8,189 nucleotides of DNA from positions 1 through 8,189 of the forward strand of contig CAKQMM010000037.1 of assembly GCA_934254755.1 (NCBI GenBank), given 5' to 3'. Source of the DNA: an uncultured Clostridia bacterium. GTDB lineage: Bacteria > Bacillota > Clostridia > Christensenellales > Borkfalkiaceae. Position numbers and translations under genes: made by a program. This document shows, piece after piece, positions 1 through 5,616 of the stretch (positions are counted from its first letter, which is position 1; the number at the start of each line of letters is the position of its first letter). The notes under the pieces were generated by a model that had not been told where the DNA came from, did not search any database, and saw nothing but the letters and a program-made list of their open reading frames with translations.

Positions 1-10
1 CGTTTTTAAT

Positions 11-35
11 ACGCCGAAATTATAAGGCGTTTATT
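11..35 (+). terminator. Weak hairpin at left edge, possible terminator
   Basis: A 5-bp perfect stem, ACGCC at 11-15 with GGCGT at 26-30, encloses a 10-nt loop. It lies just past the stop codon of the minus-strand ferritin-like gene. The T-rich tail (TTATTATTTA) follows the stem only on the plus strand, so it would better stop a plus-strand transcript entering from outside the window. On the minus strand no U-tract follows. The stem is short, so this is only a candidate. Confidence 0.3.
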
Positions 36-49
36 ATTTAACGCGGCAT

Positions 50-1282
50 TTACGATCTTGCAACGCTAACGTTGTCAACCTTTCTGTCGCGCAGTTCCTT
101 AATCGGATGCGGGGCGGTTTCGTACCTCAAATCTTCGCCGTGTTTTTTAATATAATTTTCCATAACCCTATGGCTCGGAACGGTTTGCTCGCCTTTAATT
201 ATCGCCGACTGATATTTTTTAAACGCGTTGTTCGGCTTTAAGTCGTTTACGTTAAGGTATACGTCTCCGCTCGTCGTTAAAGGCACGCTTTTTAACACTT
301 CGCGAATATAACTTTTGTTTTCTTTAAAGTCTAAAATATCGGGGAATTCCGTTTCGGGCACAACTTCAAAAACGTCCTTTCCGTCGTACTTTTTAAGAAG
401 CTCGGCAATTATTTTCAAGTGGTTTACTTCGTCTAAAAAATGCTCTTCGTAAACGGACTTCAAATACTCGTTTTTTTCGGTTTTATAGCACGAATAATAT
501 AGGTAGCACTCGGTGTATTCGTGCATAAGCGCACATTCGAGCCAGGTGGTCGTGGGGTCTTTAAGGCTTTCGTACCCCGAAACGTGCTCTTCTTCTATCA
601 TAGCGATTTCGCTATACATTTTGCGCCCCCATTCGGTGTGATAAAAACTTGCCACGTTCATATAATAGTTCATCGTCTGCTGTTCGGCAGCGATAATTAT
701 AGAAACGTTGAGTTTCGTTTTTAAATCGGCTAAGCAAAAGTTGACGGGCGTTTTAAGGTCGGCTTCGGGCGGGCGGTGTTCGGCGATGGTGGGTCTTCCG
801 ACGGTTATTTCGGTATACGAGCCGATTAAGTCTTTATAATTCTGCTTTTCGTCGTTATAAAGCATATCGGTGAAGCGGTACAGGTGGTCAAAGTCTTCTA
901 AAAGAGCAAAATCGAGTTGCTTTTTAACCGTTTCGTTTTTTTCGCTTTTGGCGAGAATTGCCGTTAAATCGACCGCAAGTTGTTCGTAGGAAAGGGTCGT
1001 TTCCAAAATGGTTTCGTTTATAGGTTTAAGCGAGGCGATACGCTTTTGCTGTTGCTGTTCGACCCTTCTTATTTTCGCAAGGGCGACGCGAATATCGTTG
1101 TTGCGGCAGTGGCGGGCGAACTGATGATAAAACCAATTACTCTCGAACTCCGTGCCGTTCATTAAAATTATGCGTGTTTTCGAGTACGGGTCAAGCGACT
1201 TTTTATCGTAACTTTTTAAAAACAGGTTTTTAAAATTGTAGTATTCGTTCTTTTTACTTTCTTTTACTTCAAACGGGTTCAT
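50..1282 (-). CDS. Tandem ferritin-like (di-iron four-helix bundle) protein
   Basis: A 410-aa soluble protein with no signal peptide. The second bundle (about residues 184-298) has the complete ferritin/rubrerythrin ligand pattern: E200 on helix A, E230xxH233 on helix B, E255 or E258 on helix C, and E285xxH288 on helix D. This predicts a non-heme di-iron or di-manganese site. An upstream bundle (about 43-145) repeats the layout with altered ligands: E47, E75xxQ78, E100 and D130xxH133. Residues about 300-410 form a tail I do not recognise. Family knowledge suggests oxygen or peroxide handling, or metal-dependent oxidation, in an anaerobe; the actual reaction is unknown. The start is supported by AAAGGAGA (1287-1294) six bases before ATG. 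The gene is monocistronic, with a MATE gene terminator upstream. I do not know a named family of this length, so no symbol is given. Confidence 0.8.
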   Translation of the reverse strand: MNPFEVKESKKNEYYNFKNLFLKSYDKKSLDPYSKTRIILMNGTEFESNWFYHQFARHCRNNDIRVALAKIRRVEQQQQKRIASLKPINETILETTLSYEQLAVDLTAILAKSEKNETVKKQLDFALLEDFDHLYRFTDMLYNDEKQNYKDLIGSYTEITVGRPTIAEHRPPEADLKTPVNFCLADLKTKLNVSIIIAAEQQTMNYYMNVASFYHTEWGRKMYSEIAMIEEEHVSGYESLKDPTTTWLECALMHEYTECYLYYSCYKTEKNEYLKSVYEEHFLDEVNHLKIIAELLKKYDGKDVFEVVPETEFPDILDFKENKSYIREVLKSVPLTTSGDVYLNVNDLKPNNAFKKYQSAIIKGEQTVPSHRVMENYIKKHGEDLRYETAPHPIKELRDRKVDNVSVARS

Positions 1283-1286
1283 ATAA

Positions 1287-1321
1287 TCTCCTTTATGCGG
1301 CGGTATCTCCGCCGTATAAAG
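1287..1321 (-). promoter_or_regulatory. 5'-UTR hairpin touching the ferritin-like gene's RBS
   Basis: On the minus strand, CTTTAT-A-CGGCGG and CCGCCG-C-ATAAAG form two 6-bp helices with one A/C mismatch and a 5-nt loop (1291-1321). The Shine-Dalgarno AAAGGAGA (1287-1294) shares its first four bases with the 3' arm, so folding would partly mask it. It could act as an RNA structure or as a DNA dyad (operator). No T-tract follows, so it is not a terminator. I found no convincing -35/-10 pair between here and the upstream terminator. Confidence 0.5.
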
Positions 1322-1338
1322 TTTTGCCGAATAAGTAA

Positions 1339-1364
1339 AAAAATAAACGCCCCGAAACGGGGCG
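1339..1364 (-). terminator. Intrinsic terminator of the MATE gene
   Basis: The arms 1348-1353 (CGCCCC) and 1359-1364 (GGGGCG) form a perfect 6-bp GC stem, with a further G-C pair possible inside and an AAA loop. On the minus strand the stem is followed by TTTATTTTTTTA. It lies about 25 bp past the MATE stop codon and insulates the ferritin-like gene. On the plus strand the tail is A/T-mixed, so plus-strand termination would be weaker. Confidence 0.85.
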
Positions 1365-1387
1365 AATAATTTTAGTTTGAATTTTGG

Positions 1388-2812
1388 TTAAGTTATTATT
1401 TCCGGCGCGCTTTCGAGCATATATTTTTTATACGCTTTTTTGTATACGATTTTCGACCATCCGTACTGAAAGACCGCTAAAAACGCCCAGGATAAGGGGT
1501 AAACCGCAATAACTATTTCGTAAGAGCCGTAATAGGGGAATATAAAGATAAAGTACAAAATTCTGAGTAGGCAGGAGAATATCGCCGTCAAAATCATCGG
1601 CACGGCGTTGCTCCCCAAGCCTTTTGAAATACCCGTCGAAACTTCGCCGATATCCCACAAAAAGTACCCGGGGACGATTATCATAAGTCCTTTTAAAGCG
1701 TAACTTAAAACCTCTTCGTCATCGGTGAAAATTTTAAGCAACGGAAGCCTTAAAACAAACACTATCGCCGAGAAAACTATCGTCGCCGATACGCTTACAA
1801 GGAGAGAGTAACGCTGAATTTTTTTTATGTACGGGAAGTTTTTCGCGCCGACGTTTTGCGCCGTGAACGCAAGCGCGGCTTGATAAAACGCGCCCGAAAT
1901 AGTCGATATGTAGCCCGAAATGTTTGATTGCGCCGCGTTGCTGGCGGGTACGTCGGGTCCGATTTTAACGAGGTATGCTTGCGCGATTATGTTCGTTATG
2001 TTAAACATCATCGACTGTATCCCCGACATGATGCCGATCGAAAGCACTTGCTTTACTATAAAGCCGTTAAACCTTAACTTTTTAAACTCGAATTTAAGCC
2101 CGCCTTTAAGCTTCATAAGGTCAATGACGACCAAAACCGCCGAAAGCCCCTGGCTTATGCTGGTCGCAAGGGCAACGCCCGCAACGTTCATTTTAAACGC
2201 CGCCACGAAAACTATGTTTAAAACGACGTTCACCATTCCCGAAACGAAAAGGTAAAAAAGCGGCTTTTGCGTGTTACCGTTCGCGCGCATAACCGCCGCG
2301 CCGAAGTTGTAGATACAGCTGAACGGTATGCCGCAAAAAACTATTATAAGGTAAATGTTCGCAAGGCGCAAAAGTTCGCCTGAGCAGTTCATTATGGTAA
2401 GGAGCGGTTTACAAAAAATAACGCCTATCGCCGCGCCGGCAACGCCTAACACTACGCTAAGCAGCATTGAAGAGTGTACCGCAATCGACATTTTGCGCTC
2501 GTCTTTCGCGCCGATAGCGTTCGCAACGACTACGTTCGTGCCTATCGCCAAGCCTATAAGCACGCCTAAAACGAGGTTAGAGATAGGACCCGACACGCTT
2601 ACCGCCGAAAGCGAAGTTTTAGAGTTGAATTGCCCGACGACCGCTAAATCGGCAGTGTTATATAAGAATTGCAAAATAGTCGATAACGCCACGGGTAGCG
2701 AAAATATAACCATTTTTTTGACGAGCGGACCCGTGGTCATATCTATTTCTTGCTGAGAAAATATCGACTTTATTTTTTTGAAAAACAAAACGAACTTGTT
2801 GCTTTTATCCAT
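1388..2812 (-). CDS. MATE-family multidrug/cation antiporter
   Basis: A 474-aa polytopic membrane protein, close to the usual 450 aa for the family. It exports drugs or organic cations in exchange for Na+ or H+. After a 24-residue basic N-terminal extension comes the family opening (MTTGPLVKKMVIFSLP, residues 25-40) and FLYNTADLAVVGQF (49-62). The internal twofold repeat is visible: ANAIGAKDERKM (98-108) is mirrored by AQNVGAKNFPYIK (318-330), and VMRANGNTQKP (174-184) by GISKGLGSNAVP (394-405). About 12 membrane segments are expected. The first ATG is preceded by a modest SD (CGGTGA, 2816-2821); M25 has no SD, so the longer start is preferred. It has its own promoter and terminator. Substrates cannot be told from sequence, and no regulator gene adjoins it. 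Confidence 0.93.
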   Translation of the reverse strand: MDKSNKFVLFFKKIKSIFSQQEIDMTTGPLVKKMVIFSLPVALSTILQFLYNTADLAVVGQFNSKTSLSAVSVSGPISNLVLGVLIGLAIGTNVVVANAIGAKDERKMSIAVHSSMLLSVVLGVAGAAIGVIFCKPLLTIMNCSGELLRLANIYLIIVFCGIPFSCIYNFGAAVMRANGNTQKPLFYLFVSGMVNVVLNIVFVAAFKMNVAGVALATSISQGLSAVLVVIDLMKLKGGLKFEFKKLRFNGFIVKQVLSIGIMSGIQSMMFNITNIIAQAYLVKIGPDVPASNAAQSNISGYISTISGAFYQAALAFTAQNVGAKNFPYIKKIQRYSLLVSVSATIVFSAIVFVLRLPLLKIFTDDEEVLSYALKGLMIIVPGYFLWDIGEVSTGISKGLGSNAVPMILTAIFSCLLRILYFIFIFPYYGSYEIVIAVYPLSWAFLAVFQYGWSKIVYKKAYKKYMLESAPEIIT

Positions 2813-2821
2813 ATTTCACCG

Positions 2822-2834
2822 ACCGCTTAGTGGT
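2822..2834 (-). promoter_or_regulatory. Imperfect palindrome at the MATE transcription start
   Basis: ACCGCTTAGTGGT is a 13-bp dyad centred on 2828 with 5 of 6 Watson-Crick pairs and one G/T. It lies within a few bases downstream of the predicted transcription start and just upstream of the weak RBS. This is where repressors of efflux genes (MarR/TetR families) often bind. No regulator is adjacent, and a 13-bp imperfect dyad can occur by chance. Confidence 0.3.
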
Positions 2835-2843
2835 AGTTCAATA

Positions 2844-2872
2844 AGTATATACTAAATAATTTTTAAAAGCAA
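2844..2872 (-). promoter_or_regulatory. SigA-type promoter of the MATE gene
   Basis: Read on the minus strand, TTGCTT (2867-2872) is separated by exactly 17 bp from TATACT (2844-2849). Transcription would begin near 2837, about 25 nt before the ATG. The surroundings are AT-rich. Confidence 0.75.
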
Positions 2873-2924
2873 TCGTAATTAAATAAATTTAACTATATTT
2901 GTGCGTATAAAAAATAAATCTTGC

Positions 2925-2949
2925 AAAAAAGGTGCCGCAATAATCGGCA
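2925..2949 (-). terminator. Second, weaker terminator behind the aldolase
   Basis: On the minus strand TGCCG and CGGCA (2945-2949 and 2933-2937) form a 5-bp stem with a 7-nt loop, followed by CC and six T's. It sits about 15 nt past the main aldolase terminator and may back it up. Confidence 0.4.
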
Positions 2950-2962
2950 TGCAAACTTATGC

Positions 2963-2996
2963 AAAAAAAATAACCGCCGCTTTTTGGCGACGGTTA
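2963..2996 (-). terminator. Intrinsic terminator of the aldolase gene
   Basis: The minus-strand stem uses arms 2987-2996 and 2971-2980: ten pairs including one T/G wobble, around a 6-nt loop (CAAAAA). It is followed directly by a run of eight T's (plus-strand A's at 2963-2970). It begins about 20 bp after the aldolase stop codon. Confidence 0.9.
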
Positions 2997-3016
2997 CTTT
3001 GTTTAATTTAATCGGC

Positions 3017-4003
3017 TTATCTGCATTCGTCGGCTTTGCCTGCGCACCCTAAAACGTCTTTAAGTTTGTGGCGGACAAGTTCCTTGATGTTAGCGCGCGC
3101 GGGTTTAAGATATTCGCGCGGGTCGAATTTGTCGGGGTGTTCGTTAAAGAACTTTCTGATAGTCCCGGTCATCGCTAAGCGAAGGTCGCTGTCGATGTTG
3201 ATTTTGCAAACGGAAAGCTTGGAAGCTTCGCGAAGTTGTTCTTCGGGAACGCCGATAGCGTCGGGCATTTTGCCGCCGTTTTCGTTGACCATTTTAACGT
3301 ATTCCTGCGGAACGGAAGAAGAACCGTGAAGAACGATGGGGAAGCCGGGAAGTTTTTCGGAAACCGCTTTCAAAATATCGAAGCGAAGAGCGGGGGGAAC
3401 CAAAATACCGTCTTTGTTGCGGGTGCATTGTTCGGGTTTGAACTTGTATGCGCCGTGAGAGGTGCCGATAGCGATTGCTAAGCTGTCAACGCCCGTTCTC
3501 GTAACGAATTCGATAACTTCTTCGGGTTTGGTGTAAGATTCGTTGCCGTGTTCGACCTTAACGTCGTCTTCGATACCTGCAAGGGTGCCGAGTTCGCCTT
3601 CAACGGTAACGTAAGGGGTGTGCGCGTGAGCGTATTCAACGACCTTTTTGGTTAAAGCGATGTTTTCTTCAAAGGGAAGGTGCGAACCGTCTATCATAAC
3701 GGAAGTAAAGCCGCCGTCTATGCAGGCTTTGCACGTTTCAAAGTCGGGACCGTGGTCAAGGTGAAGAACGATGGGAATGTCCGGGCATTCTATAACAGCC
3801 GCTTCTACGAGTTTAACGAGGTAGGTGTGGTTAGCGTAAGCGCGCGCACCTTTGGAAACCTGTAAAATAACGGGTGCTTTTTCTTCTTTGCAAGCTTCGG
3901 TTATGCCCTGAACGATTTCCATGTTGTTGACGTTGAACGCGCCGATAGCGTAGCCGTTTTTGTAAGCCATTTCAAACATCTTTTTAGAGTTTACAAGTGC
4001 CAT
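3017..4003 (-). CDS. fba: Fructose-bisphosphate aldolase, class II
   Basis: A 328-aa cytosolic metalloenzyme that reversibly cleaves fructose 1,6-bisphosphate to glyceraldehyde 3-phosphate and dihydroxyacetone phosphate in glycolysis and gluconeogenesis. Visible landmarks: GAFNVNNME (21-29), the HLDHG motif (81-85) with catalytic D83 and zinc ligand H84, VEGELG (134-139), AIGTSHG (178-184) with ligand H183, VLHGSSS (224-230) with ligand H226, and the phosphate-binding NIDSDLR (269-275). Roles are assigned by analogy with characterised class II enzymes. The reading frame stays open to an ATG at 4024, but that start adds seven unconserved residues (MPKEDKF) and overlaps the RBS. The ATG at 4001-4003 has AAGGAGGA seven bases upstream and gives the conserved MALVNSKKM start. 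The very strong promoter, RBS and terminator fit a highly expressed housekeeping gene. Confidence 0.96.
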   Translation of the reverse strand: MALVNSKKMFEMAYKNGYAIGAFNVNNMEIVQGITEACKEEKAPVILQVSKGARAYANHTYLVKLVEAAVIECPDIPIVLHLDHGPDFETCKACIDGGFTSVMIDGSHLPFEENIALTKKVVEYAHAHTPYVTVEGELGTLAGIEDDVKVEHGNESYTKPEEVIEFVTRTGVDSLAIAIGTSHGAYKFKPEQCTRNKDGILVPPALRFDILKAVSEKLPGFPIVLHGSSSVPQEYVKMVNENGGKMPDAIGVPEEQLREASKLSVCKINIDSDLRLAMTGTIRKFFNEHPDKFDPREYLKPARANIKELVRHKLKDVLGCAGKADECR

Positions 4004-4010
4004 AAATTTG

Positions 4011-4018
4011 TCCTCCTT
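4011..4018 (-). promoter_or_regulatory. Ribosome binding site that fixes the aldolase start
   Basis: AAGGAGGA on the minus strand is a near-perfect anti-16S match, seven bases before the ATG at 4001-4003. It falls inside the longer open frame starting at 4024, which argues against that longer start. Confidence 0.9.
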
Positions 4019-4044
4019 AGGCAAATTCTTTTTTTAACGGCTAC

Positions 4045-4073
4045 ATTATACACCAAAATTTTAAATAGCGCAA
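4045..4073 (-). promoter_or_regulatory. SigA-type promoter of the aldolase gene
   Basis: On the minus strand TTGCGC (4068-4073) is followed after exactly 17 bp by a consensus TATAAT (4045-4050). Transcription would start near 4038, giving a short AT-rich leader of about 35 nt before the ATG. AT-rich DNA upstream of the -35 could serve as an UP element. Confidence 0.85.
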
Positions 4074-4094
4074 TTATTTAACGAAAATTTTAAA

Positions 4095-4125
4095 TTTTAT
4101 ACGGGTTTTAGGTTTTTGTATAAAA
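4095..4125. repeat. Inverted repeat between two divergent promoters
   Basis: TTTTATAC (4095-4102) and GTATAAAA (4118-4125) are perfect 8-bp inverted copies 15 bp apart. They lie between the aldolase promoter and the promoter of the transporter operon, centred about 65 bp upstream of the latter's predicted start. The half-site spacing, about two helical turns between arm centres, would suit a dimeric regulator. The AT-rich background makes chance plausible. Confidence 0.3.
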
Positions 4126-4140
4126 AATATCGCCGTATGC

Positions 4141-4169
4141 TTGCCAAATTCGCAAAAATAAGTTAAAAT
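4141..4169 (+). promoter_or_regulatory. SigA-type promoter of the TM1266/ABC operon
   Basis: TTGCCA (4141-4146) is followed after exactly 17 bp by TAAAAT (4164-4169). Transcription would begin at about 4174-4177. That is about 190 nt before the first start codon, unusually far for this genome segment. Confidence 0.75.
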
Positions 4170-4172
4170 TAT

Positions 4173-4275
4173 TACGCTGTATCGATGAATTTCGGAGAGT
4201 AAGCGTTTAAATCTTCCCGTACTGTCAAGCCCCGTATTCGCGGTTTGTCTTTCAACGGATATAGTTTTATGCGTA
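4173..4275 (+). ncRNA. Structured leader, candidate riboswitch aptamer
   Basis: The RNA from about 4174 can fold by hand into a three-way junction. P1 pairs 4177-4183 with 4258-4264 (seven pairs, one G/U). P2 spans 4193-4219: CGGAGAG with CTTCCCG (one A/C mismatch), then a 3-nt bulge, three more pairs and a GCGT loop. P3 spans 4226-4247: nine positions with one C/C mismatch and a TATT loop. Joining segments are 9, 6 and 10 nt. An optional outer helix pairs TACGC (4173-4177) with GCGTA (4271-4275). An intrinsic terminator follows directly, as in attenuating riboswitches. I do not see the conserved cores of the TPP, SAM-I, FMN, cobalamin, purine, THF, glycine, guanidine-I, Mn2+ or T-box classes. 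The ligand is unknown, and the fold is inference. Confidence 0.5.
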
Positions 4276-4278
4276 GTT

Positions 4279-4309
4279 AGTCTTTTGTCGTGCGGCAAAA
4301 GGCTTTTTT
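4279..4309 (+). terminator. Intrinsic terminator inside the operon leader (attenuator)
   Basis: Arms 4279-4289 and 4294-4304 form an 11-bp stem with two wobbles and a GTGC loop. The stem runs straight into a T-tract: six T's at 4304-4309, the first closing the stem. It stands 60 bp upstream of the first ORF and downstream of the operon promoter, so it must be read through for expression. That position implies attenuation or conditional readthrough. The 3' arm has an alternative partner: 4292-4300 can pair with 4306-4314 (nine pairs, two wobbles), which would compete with the terminator. Confidence 0.8.
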
Positions 4310-4368
4310 GTTGCAGCTGCGCATCTGTAAAATATAGCGGCGGCAAAACCGAAAATAAAAGGTGATTT

Positions 4369-4623
4369 ATGAAAATAGGCGTTATCGGCATAATAATAAC
4401 GGGTTCGAGAGAGTCGGCTGAAGAAGTCAACAAAATTTTATCGCTTTACGGCGATATAATCGTGGGGCGAATGGGCGTTCCTAACAAAGAGGAGGGCATT
4501 TTTGCCATAAGCGTTATAGTTAAGGGTGAAAACGAGCAAATTTCCGCGCTTTCCGGGAAGCTTGGCAAAATCAAAAACGTAAAAGTTAAGTCGGCTGTTA
4601 CCGATTTAATAAAAGGAGCATAG
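4369..4623 (+). CDS. TM1266-family iron-only hydrogenase system regulator
   Basis: An 84-aa cytosolic protein with the beta-alpha-beta pattern of an ACT/NikR-C-terminal-like fold. Matching landmarks are the opening beta strand (IGVIGIIITG), the helix SAEEVNKILSLYGDIIVGRMG, the central strand GIFAISVIVKGENEQI, and the diagnostic ALSGKLGKIKNVKVKS (59-74). This closely resembles TM1266 of Thermotoga as I recall it (GALSGKLGQISGVRVK). Family members usually sit with the hydE/hydF/hydG genes for H-cluster assembly and are called putative regulators without proof of mechanism. No DNA-binding domain is present, so an effector-binding or protein-partner role is as likely. The RBS AAAAGGTG (4357-4364) precedes the ATG. 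It is the first gene of the operon, and its last codons contain the RBS of the next gene. Confidence 0.88.
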   Translation: MKIGVIGIIITGSRESAEEVNKILSLYGDIIVGRMGVPNKEEGIFAISVIVKGENEQISALSGKLGKIKNVKVKSAVTDLIKGA

Positions 4624-4626
4624 TTT

Positions 4627-5607
4627 ATGAAAAAATTTTTAGCCGCGCTTTTATGCGCAATTTCCGCTTTCGCATTGCTTAGTTTAAGCGGTTGTAAAAA
4701 CAAAGCCGAAACGGTGAACGTTTACGTGGTTGACGGCGCGCCCGTTTTGTCGGTTGCAAATATTTTAAGCGAAGAAGAGCTTGACGGCATTAAATTAAAC
4801 GTTAAAATCGTGCCGTCGGCGGATATCTTAAAAGCCGCAATCACAAGTAAAGAAGCGGATATCGCCGTTTGCCCCGTAAACTTGGCGTCTGCCTTATACA
4901 ACAAAGGCTTAGACGTAAAACTTTTGTCGGTCAACATCACGGGCGTTTTGCACCTTGTCGGAAAAACCGACGCCACTTTTGAAACCCTTAAAGGTAAAAC
5001 CGTATACAACATCGGCGCGGGCGGCACCCCCGATATTACCCTTAAATACCTTATAAAATCCGCGGGGATAGAGTATACCGAGGAGTTAGACGCGCCCGAA
5101 GCGGATAAAATCAACATTAAATACGTTACCGCGGCAAGCGAACTTATTCCTCTTTTAAAACAAGGCAAAGCGGAGTACGGCGTTATCGGCGAACCCGCCG
5201 CAAGCAACGCGTACAGTAAAGTCCCCGGTCTTAAATCGGTTATAGATTTAACGGAAGAATGGGATAAAATAAACAGCGGCGTTCTGTACACACAGGCGGG
5301 CGTAACCGTAAACGGCGAATTTTTAAAGAACAACAAAAAATTCGTTAAATCGTTTTACGAAAAATTGTGCGACAACAAGCATTATTGCTTAGAAAACGCA
5401 AGCGAAATAAAGTCTGCCGCCCTAAAAAAAGGCAGCGCGCTTCAAATCGACTTTACGGCTGACGTTATCGACAGGTGCAATTTAACCTGCTTAAAAGCAC
5501 TTGACAAAAAAGAAAGCGTTGAAAAATATTTAAGCGTGCTTCACGAGTTTAGCCCCTCGTCAATCGGCGGCAAACTCCCCGATAGCGACTTCTACGCCAA
5601 AATTTAA
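4627..5607 (+). CDS. ABC transporter substrate-binding lipoprotein (NMT1/THI5-like)
   Basis: A 326-aa surface lipoprotein. A basic N-terminus (MKK) and hydrophobic stretch (4-19) lead to the lipobox L20-S-G-C23; Lgt would lipidate C23. The mature part has the two-lobe pattern of NitT/TauT/ThiY binding proteins: VNVYVVDGAPVLSVANIL (30-47), EADIAVCPVNLASALYNKG (76-94), LKGKTVYNIGAGGTPDITLKYL (121-142) and QGKAEYGVIGEPAASNA (179-195). Substrates of this superfamily include nitrate, sulfonates and thiamine precursors; the ligand here is undetermined. It has five cysteines besides C23: C82, C248, C254, C284 and C288, the last four as two close pairs. The RBS AAAAGGAG (4611-4618) lies in the end of the upstream gene and the intergenic gap is only 3 bp, so expression should be coupled. 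Next come its permease and ATPase. Confidence 0.9.
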   Translation: MKKFLAALLCAISAFALLSLSGCKNKAETVNVYVVDGAPVLSVANILSEEELDGIKLNVKIVPSADILKAAITSKEADIAVCPVNLASALYNKGLDVKLLSVNITGVLHLVGKTDATFETLKGKTVYNIGAGGTPDITLKYLIKSAGIEYTEELDAPEADKINIKYVTAASELIPLLKQGKAEYGVIGEPAASNAYSKVPGLKSVIDLTEEWDKINSGVLYTQAGVTVNGEFLKNNKKFVKSFYEKLCDNKHYCLENASEIKSAALKKGSALQIDFTADVIDRCNLTCLKALDKKESVEKYLSVLHEFSPSSIGGKLPDSDFYAKI

Positions 5608-5616
5608 CTTTAAAAT

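Noticed and set aside
4004..4024. Seven-residue N-terminal extension of the aldolase
   Set aside because: It would place the near-perfect RBS inside the coding sequence; the ATG at 4001-4003 has ideal spacing.
4185..4202. Five-codon ORF (MNFGE) in the operon leader as an attenuation leader peptide
   Set aside because: It has no SD and no run of regulatory codons, and it is far too short for ribosome-based attenuation.
4176..4310. Known riboswitch classes, especially THF (the string GGAGAGTAA at 4194-4202), Mn2+ and TPP
   Set aside because: The THF aptamer needs a closing CTCC partner and further conserved blocks, which are absent. The Mn2+ and TPP core motifs are also absent. A formal covariance search could still overturn this.
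4074..4433. 119-codon minus-strand ORF covering the aldolase promoter and the operon leader
   Set aside because: It runs through two promoters, the leader terminator and the start of the TM1266-family gene, has no SD, and the translation resembles no family. It is a chance opening.
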